Origin: an uncultured Thiotrichaceae bacterium
GTDB taxonomy: Bacteria > Pseudomonadota > Gammaproteobacteria > Thiotrichales > Thiotrichaceae
Direction: 5' to 3'
Assembly (NCBI GenBank): GCA_937931765.1
Contig: CALHAO010000341.1
Span: 1-20,126 of the forward strand
Length of the DNA: 20,126 nt
Position numbers and translations under genes: made by a program. This document shows, piece after piece, positions 16,249-20,126 of the stretch; position 1 is the first letter of the stretch; each line of letters opens with the position of its first letter. The notes beneath the pieces were generated by a model, which saw only the letters and a list, made by a program, of their open reading frames with translations, ran no database searches and had not been told where the DNA came from.

Positions 16249-18489
16249 TTACCTCTCCTTTGAATATTTAGATGAGCGACTTCCCGTCCCTGCCATCTGA
16301 GTTACCACCGGCAACCTAATAGTTATCATAGTGCCTTTTGGCTCCAGATTCCCTGCACTCAATGTGCCACCGTGTTCTTCTACAATTTTTTTCACAATGG
16401 CCAGCCCCAAACCTGTGCCTTTATGCTTATTGGTAACGTATGGCTCAAATAACCGGGGCAGCATATCTTCCGGAATGCCCGGGCCATTGTCCTGCAATAA
16501 CAAAAAGACACTTTGCACCCCCGAACCAGCAGCTTGATCCTCTCGTGTGCTGATAGTCAGCTGTCCCGACGCATGTCGCATACCGGTACTATCTGCACCA
16601 ATAGCTTCCAGTGAATTTTTAATCAGGTTAACCAATAGCTGACGCATCCTGTGTGAATCAAGTTGTAACAACGGCACAGTTTCATCCAACGTCAGCCTCA
16701 ACTCAACATGCTGTTCATTCTCCTGATACAGCGCAGCCACCTCGGTAATAATCTGATTCAGATTAACAGGACGAACGTTTAGTGCGGGTGCTTTGGCATA
16801 GTCACTAAAGGCATTCACCATCTCCTTCAATGCATCAACCTGGTTAATAATAGTGCCTGTCATCCGATGCAGGAATGTAGCAGACTCATCATCAACCACT
16901 TTTCCAAGCTTACGTGATAAACGCTCTGCAGACAGCTGGATAGGGGTCAGAGGATTCTTAATTTCATGTGCCAAACGGCGTGCCACTTCACCCCAAGCCG
17001 CATCATGCTCAGCTTGTAGCACATCACTGACATCCTCAAACACCAGCACATAGCCTTGCTGCTGCATATCATTCTCAGGCAAACTGGCTCCCCGGCACAT
17101 CAGTATCTTGCGGTGACCATCAGCACTTAAATCCACTTCATCCTGCCAATCCTGATCCAGACTTTGCAACCAAGGCTGCAATGCCAGAAGGAAAGGTTGC
17201 AAAGTTGGCAAGTGATCACACACATCAGCAAAACTTTTTCCGACCTGTTCCTGCATCGGCCCACTCAAAATACGGTCTGCTGAAGCATTCACCCGGCGGA
17301 TAATCATATTTTCATCCAGTGTCACCACACCAGAGGACAGATGACCTAAAACCACATCCAGGTAATCATGCTCCTGCTGAAGCTGGGTACGCGCCTGTTC
17401 TCTTTCATCCTGTACATTCGATAAACGTTTGGTCATGGTATTAAAAGACCGGGCCAGAAGGCTAAAATCATCCCGGTCAGACACCGGTAATTTTTTTTCC
17501 AGGTCACCTGATGCTACAGCTAGCGTACCTTCTACCAAATCCCTGACCGGCTGCGTAAGGCGGCGGGAGAATATAAATGCTGCCCACAAGGCAAACAAAA
17601 CACTCAGCACAACGATGACGGCCAGCGCAACACGGAATGCCTTGCGTAGTATGCCACGGCCAAAGCTGATTTCTTTATAGTCATCACGTACGGTAGCAAC
17701 ACTCTGAGAAAGCACCCTTTCACGTTTAGAAAACGGGAATAGCGCCGTGAGCACACCTTGCTGATTATTGATGCCATAAACTACACGAATGGCAACACGG
17801 GAAAAGATACCTTCCTCTGCGGAAGTTTCAATCTTTGATAGTGTACGGTTACTGGAAAGCTCTTTAAACAATTCCTCACCAGCAAACAACGAAACCAGAC
17901 CACCTAAATTATCATTACTATTAACCACATAGCTAAGGTCATTACTCAGCAAGATCGCCTCATAAGCACCGCTACGGACACGCCAACTATCCATTAGCGA
18001 TGAAATTTCGAGCCTGCGCTTTCCCGCTAAACGATCACCCAATAAAAAGAGCTGCTGCAAATGGCCGCGACTACGGGCAGATAATGAAATTCGCGATAAT
18101 TCCACCGCATCATCTAAAGCACTTTCAACCTGACCATCCAATTGCCGGCTAATATTTTTACCAATAAAGTTCATCGAAAAGATAGAAACGACAACAACCG
18201 GCAACAAGGTCAACACCAAAAACCCCGCCATCAGGCGTAAGGTAAAACGCGACCCGGCTTGGCGCATATGCCACTGATAGATGACTCTGACTAGGTTGAC
18301 CAGGATGGCAACACTAAGCAGCAACAAGATAAAGCCATTCAGATAAATCAGCGCGTGCGTATAACGATCGGAATACTCCGGATTATTCATCGCCACATGC
18401 AGGAAGCTGAGTGAAACGACCAGCAAAACGCCAATGAAGGCAATAGGGAGCCATCTGAACAGGACTCTTTTCAGGGTGTCAGCGGCCAC
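16249..18489 (-). CDS. ntrY: NtrY-like membrane sensor histidine kinase
   Basis: The 746-residue kinase has two N-terminal hydrophobic helices and a third around residues 80-110 (MAGFLVLTLLPVVVVSIFS). A periplasmic sensor region and a fourth helix (AFRVALAVIVVLSVLFALWA) follow. Then come HAMP (RRLTQPVRDLVEG), a PAS domain, the HisKA box with H508 in RRLAHEIKNPLTPIQL, and an HATPase domain with LLVNLIKNSLEAIG, DNGPGIPEDM, FEPYVTNKHKGTGLGLAI. This order is that of NtrY. The start is a GTG at 18489 with GGGAG just upstream, overlapping the DUF4390 gene by 19 nt. Its signal is unknown; work on NtrYX in other bacteria links it to envelope and respiratory or nitrogen state. Confidence 0.95.
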   Translation of the reverse strand: MAADTLKRVLFRWLPIAFIGVLLVVSLSFLHVAMNNPEYSDRYTHALIYLNGFILLLLSVAILVNLVRVIYQWHMRQAGSRFTLRLMAGFLVLTLLPVVVVSIFSMNFIGKNISRQLDGQVESALDDAVELSRISLSARSRGHLQQLFLLGDRLAGKRRLEISSLMDSWRVRSGAYEAILLSNDLSYVVNSNDNLGGLVSLFAGEELFKELSSNRTLSKIETSAEEGIFSRVAIRVVYGINNQQGVLTALFPFSKRERVLSQSVATVRDDYKEISFGRGILRKAFRVALAVIVVLSVLFALWAAFIFSRRLTQPVRDLVEGTLAVASGDLEKKLPVSDRDDFSLLARSFNTMTKRLSNVQDEREQARTQLQQEHDYLDVVLGHLSSGVVTLDENMIIRRVNASADRILSGPMQEQVGKSFADVCDHLPTLQPFLLALQPWLQSLDQDWQDEVDLSADGHRKILMCRGASLPENDMQQQGYVLVFEDVSDVLQAEHDAAWGEVARRLAHEIKNPLTPIQLSAERLSRKLGKVVDDESATFLHRMTGTIINQVDALKEMVNAFSDYAKAPALNVRPVNLNQIITEVAALYQENEQHVELRLTLDETVPLLQLDSHRMRQLLVNLIKNSLEAIGADSTGMRHASGQLTISTREDQAAGSGVQSVFLLLQDNGPGIPEDMLPRLFEPYVTNKHKGTGLGLAIVKKIVEEHGGTLSAGNLEPKGTMITIRLPVVTQMAGTGSRSSKYSKER

Positions 18490-19079
18490 ATTACTCCCTG
18501 ACTAATTAATTCATGTTGTTCATTGGAAAATAAAGCCGCCAGTTTGGCTGGCACGCCCAGTGACTCAGAGGTGCGAGGCTCCAGCTTTGCCTCAACATAA
18601 ATAGCGGCATCCCCGGTAAAAGCCGACTCTGGTAATACTGGCAACTTATACTTATCCAGCCTGCCCAATTGCTGCAATGCTGTCGCCAGATTTGAAAAAT
18701 TCCAGTTTGCATTCGTGGTTTTATTAACCAATTGATATTGTCCGGTCAGTGCATGGTATTTCAGCTCACTGACCACACGATCCAGTGTCTGTGTTTTATT
18801 CCACCACCAGTCACTGTGCCACATCAGATCAAAGCGGGTTTCACTGCGTAAAGTAATACCGTTCAGCAAGCTCTCACGCAGATATTCCGTCAGACGATAA
18901 TCAAAACGGACGCTGGCCACCAATTGCTCCCTGTCATCCCCCTCATAAAGCACGAAGTCATGAACAGTAATCCGTTCTTCTGCAACAACAGTCACAGGAA
19001 ATATCAAAGCAGACCATATTAGGCAAAGAAGCAGCCATTCAGATCTGCTTTTGAAAAAATTTTTTATTATCATTGTCAT
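18471..19079 (-). CDS. DUF4390 family exported protein
   Basis: The 202-residue product has a signal peptide (KNFFKSRSEWLLLCLIWSAL, cleavage after VVA near residue 33). A soluble domain follows with RFDYRLTEYLRESLLNGITL, WWNKTQTLDRVV and LEPRTSESLGVPAKLAALF. These features and the position between rsmB and ntrY fit DUF4390, a family of unknown function that I recall next to ntrYX in Gammaproteobacteria. Starts at 19079 or 19073 are both possible. It begins 1 nt after the rsmB stop and overlaps ntrY by 19 nt, indicating one operon. A periplasmic accessory to the NtrY sensor is plausible but inferred only from position. Confidence 0.82.
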   Translation of the reverse strand: MTMIIKNFFKSRSEWLLLCLIWSALIFPVTVVAEERITVHDFVLYEGDDREQLVASVRFDYRLTEYLRESLLNGITLRSETRFDLMWHSDWWWNKTQTLDRVVSELKYHALTGQYQLVNKTTNANWNFSNLATALQQLGRLDKYKLPVLPESAFTGDAAIYVEAKLEPRTSESLGVPAKLAALFSNEQHELISQGVMWPLTP

Positions 19080-19080
19080 C

Positions 19081-19824
19081 TTAATCCTGCGTTGTTTTTC
19101 TCAACAACGCATAGTAAAAACCATCCATCCCCGCATCGCCAGGCAGGATTTGCTGTCCAACAACAGACAAACGCTGACTGCCCTTCTGACTGAGTGTTTC
19201 CAGCTCAGCCGATTCAGTATCCTGCAAAAATGCTTTAATTTGTAGTTCATTTTCTTCCGGAAGTATTGAGCAAGTTGCATATAACAAAAGGCCGCCCGGT
19301 TTCAGCATTGCCCAGGCAGTCTTCAGAATGGCCGACTGTTCCTGCTGTAAATTAGCAATATCACGATCTTTGCGTAACAACTTAATATCAGGATGGCGGC
19401 GGATAACACCAGTGGCAGAACAAGGCGCATCCAGCAGAATTCGGTCAAACAACTGAGCATCCCACCACCCATCTGGCTGTGCAGCATCCCCTGTCACGAT
19501 AGAAGCAGACAACTTCAACCGCTCCAGGTTTTCTGTTACCTGTTCCAAGCGTCGTTCGCTACTATCCAGTGCCACCAAGTCCAGCCCATCATACCTTTCT
19601 AATAAGTGGCAGGTTTTACCACCCGGTGCTGCACAAGCATCCAATACTCGTTGCCCTGGCTCACAAGGCAATAACTCCGCTGCCAGTTGCGCGGCACTAT
19701 CTTGTACAGAAACCGCACCGACTGCAAACCCCGGTAACTCATAAACCGGCACCGCCTGTTCCAGCACCCATACCGCCCACACATGAAACAATAACAGAAC
19801 CTGTTTCAGCATAAAGCCAATCAA
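19081..19824 (-). CDS. rsmB: 16S rRNA m5C967 methyltransferase RsmB, 3' part only (N-terminus lost at a junction)
   Basis: RsmB methylates C967 of 16S rRNA using S-adenosylmethionine. The catalytic domain is complete: DACAAPGGK (62-70), the motif IV cysteine C135 in DAPCSATGV, and the motif VI cysteine C185 in ATCSILPEENE. Only about 230 residues of recognisable RsmB sequence are present, against roughly 430 in full enzymes. Homology begins near position 19768 at VLEQAVPVYELPGF. The NusB-like RNA-binding N-terminus is missing. The first 19 or so codons of this open frame, from the ATG at 19824, are helicase DNA read in the wrong frame. The gene is therefore truncated, or the assembly is chimeric here. 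The 3' end is the normal neighbour of DUF4390. Confidence 0.85.
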   Translation of the reverse strand: MIGFMLKQVLLLFHVWAVWVLEQAVPVYELPGFAVGAVSVQDSAAQLAAELLPCEPGQRVLDACAAPGGKTCHLLERYDGLDLVALDSSERRLEQVTENLERLKLSASIVTGDAAQPDGWWDAQLFDRILLDAPCSATGVIRRHPDIKLLRKDRDIANLQQEQSAILKTAWAMLKPGGLLLYATCSILPEENELQIKAFLQDTESAELETLSQKGSQRLSVVGQQILPGDAGMDGFYYALLRKTTQD

Positions 19825-20104
19825 GTTCGCGTTTTACCTGAAGAGCCAGTTCGCGTGTTGGTGCTACAACCAGAGCAAGTGGTGCATCTGCTCTCTTGAA
19901 GCGGTCTGCTTCTCCAAGCAGGGTGGGCGCGATTGCAATACCAAAAGCAACCGTTTTACCAGAACCGGTTTGAGCAGAAACCAGTAAATCTGCATTTGCA
20001 ATTTCTGGATCAAGCATCGATTTTTGTACGGGAGTTAACTCTGTATATTCACGTTTATTCAATGCGTTATTTAACGCCAGGTTTACACCTTCAAATTCAG
20101 TCAT
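19739..20104 (-). pseudogene. DEAD-box RNA helicase, 5' fragment truncated at the rsmB junction
   Basis: The first 112 codons encode a good DEAD-box helicase N-terminus: the Q motif YTELTPVQ (Q27), Walker A AQTGSGKT (44-51), motif Ia PTRELA (82-87) and GG (110-111) in SCVGGM. The next nine codons are rsmB DNA read out of frame (GAGTGGAGL), ending at a TGA. The DEAD box itself, the SAT motif and the whole second RecA lobe are absent, so the product cannot be an active helicase. The ATG at 20104 has GGAAGAGA upstream. The junction lies at about 19765-19772. The exact subfamily is not determined. Confidence 0.8.
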
Positions 20105-20126
20105 AATGTCTCTTCCGATAGGAGAG

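Overview
The window looks like chromosomal DNA from a gammaproteobacterium of moderate GC content. The main reasons are gene orders seen in that class: arsC/yfgD-wrbA-DUF2069, divergent rpiA/ilvA, and an rsmB-DUF4390-ntrY-ntrX-trkA-trkH cluster. The large secreted adhesin-like protein and the GlyGly-CTERM-like protease fit an aquatic or surface-associated lifestyle. I cannot name the genus from sequence alone. No tRNA, rRNA, CRISPR array, prophage or insertion sequence was recognised.

Layout: (1) Positions 2-4423, minus strand, hold two exported proteins. One is a very large surface protein whose reading frame stays open for more than 1,110 codons and leaves the window at position 1. Upstream of it is a 318-codon secreted protein with a duplicated dockerin-like calcium-binding segment. 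(2) Positions 4596-5910, plus strand, are a tight three-gene operon with ATGA overlaps: an ArsC-like reductase, the WrbA quinone reductase and a DUF2069 membrane protein. (3) Positions 5953-8600, plus strand, hold a secreted reprolysin-type zinc metalloprotease with a GlyGly-CTERM-like tail, overlapping by 4 nt a small cysteine-containing lipoprotein. (4) rpiA (minus) and ilvA (plus) diverge from a short region with overlapping candidate promoters and a 13-bp palindrome. (5) Positions 10944-11394 are a very AT-rich gene-free stretch, followed by an orphan FecR-like exported protein. (6) Positions 12010-19824, minus strand, read rsmB (3' part), DUF4390, ntrY, ntrX, trkA, trkH. This joins rRNA methylation, an envelope two-component system and potassium uptake in one transcription direction. 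(7) At the right edge the 5' end of a DEAD-box helicase gene is joined abruptly and out of frame to the 3' part of rsmB.

Points most worth a second look: the helicase/rsmB junction (a real deletion or an assembly chimera); an NtrX-like regulator without a GAFTGA motif and with Ala replacing the Walker B aspartate; the protease-lipoprotein pair; and the giant surface protein with its dockerin-like neighbour. I did not find convincing evidence of a wholly new multi-gene defence or mobile system.
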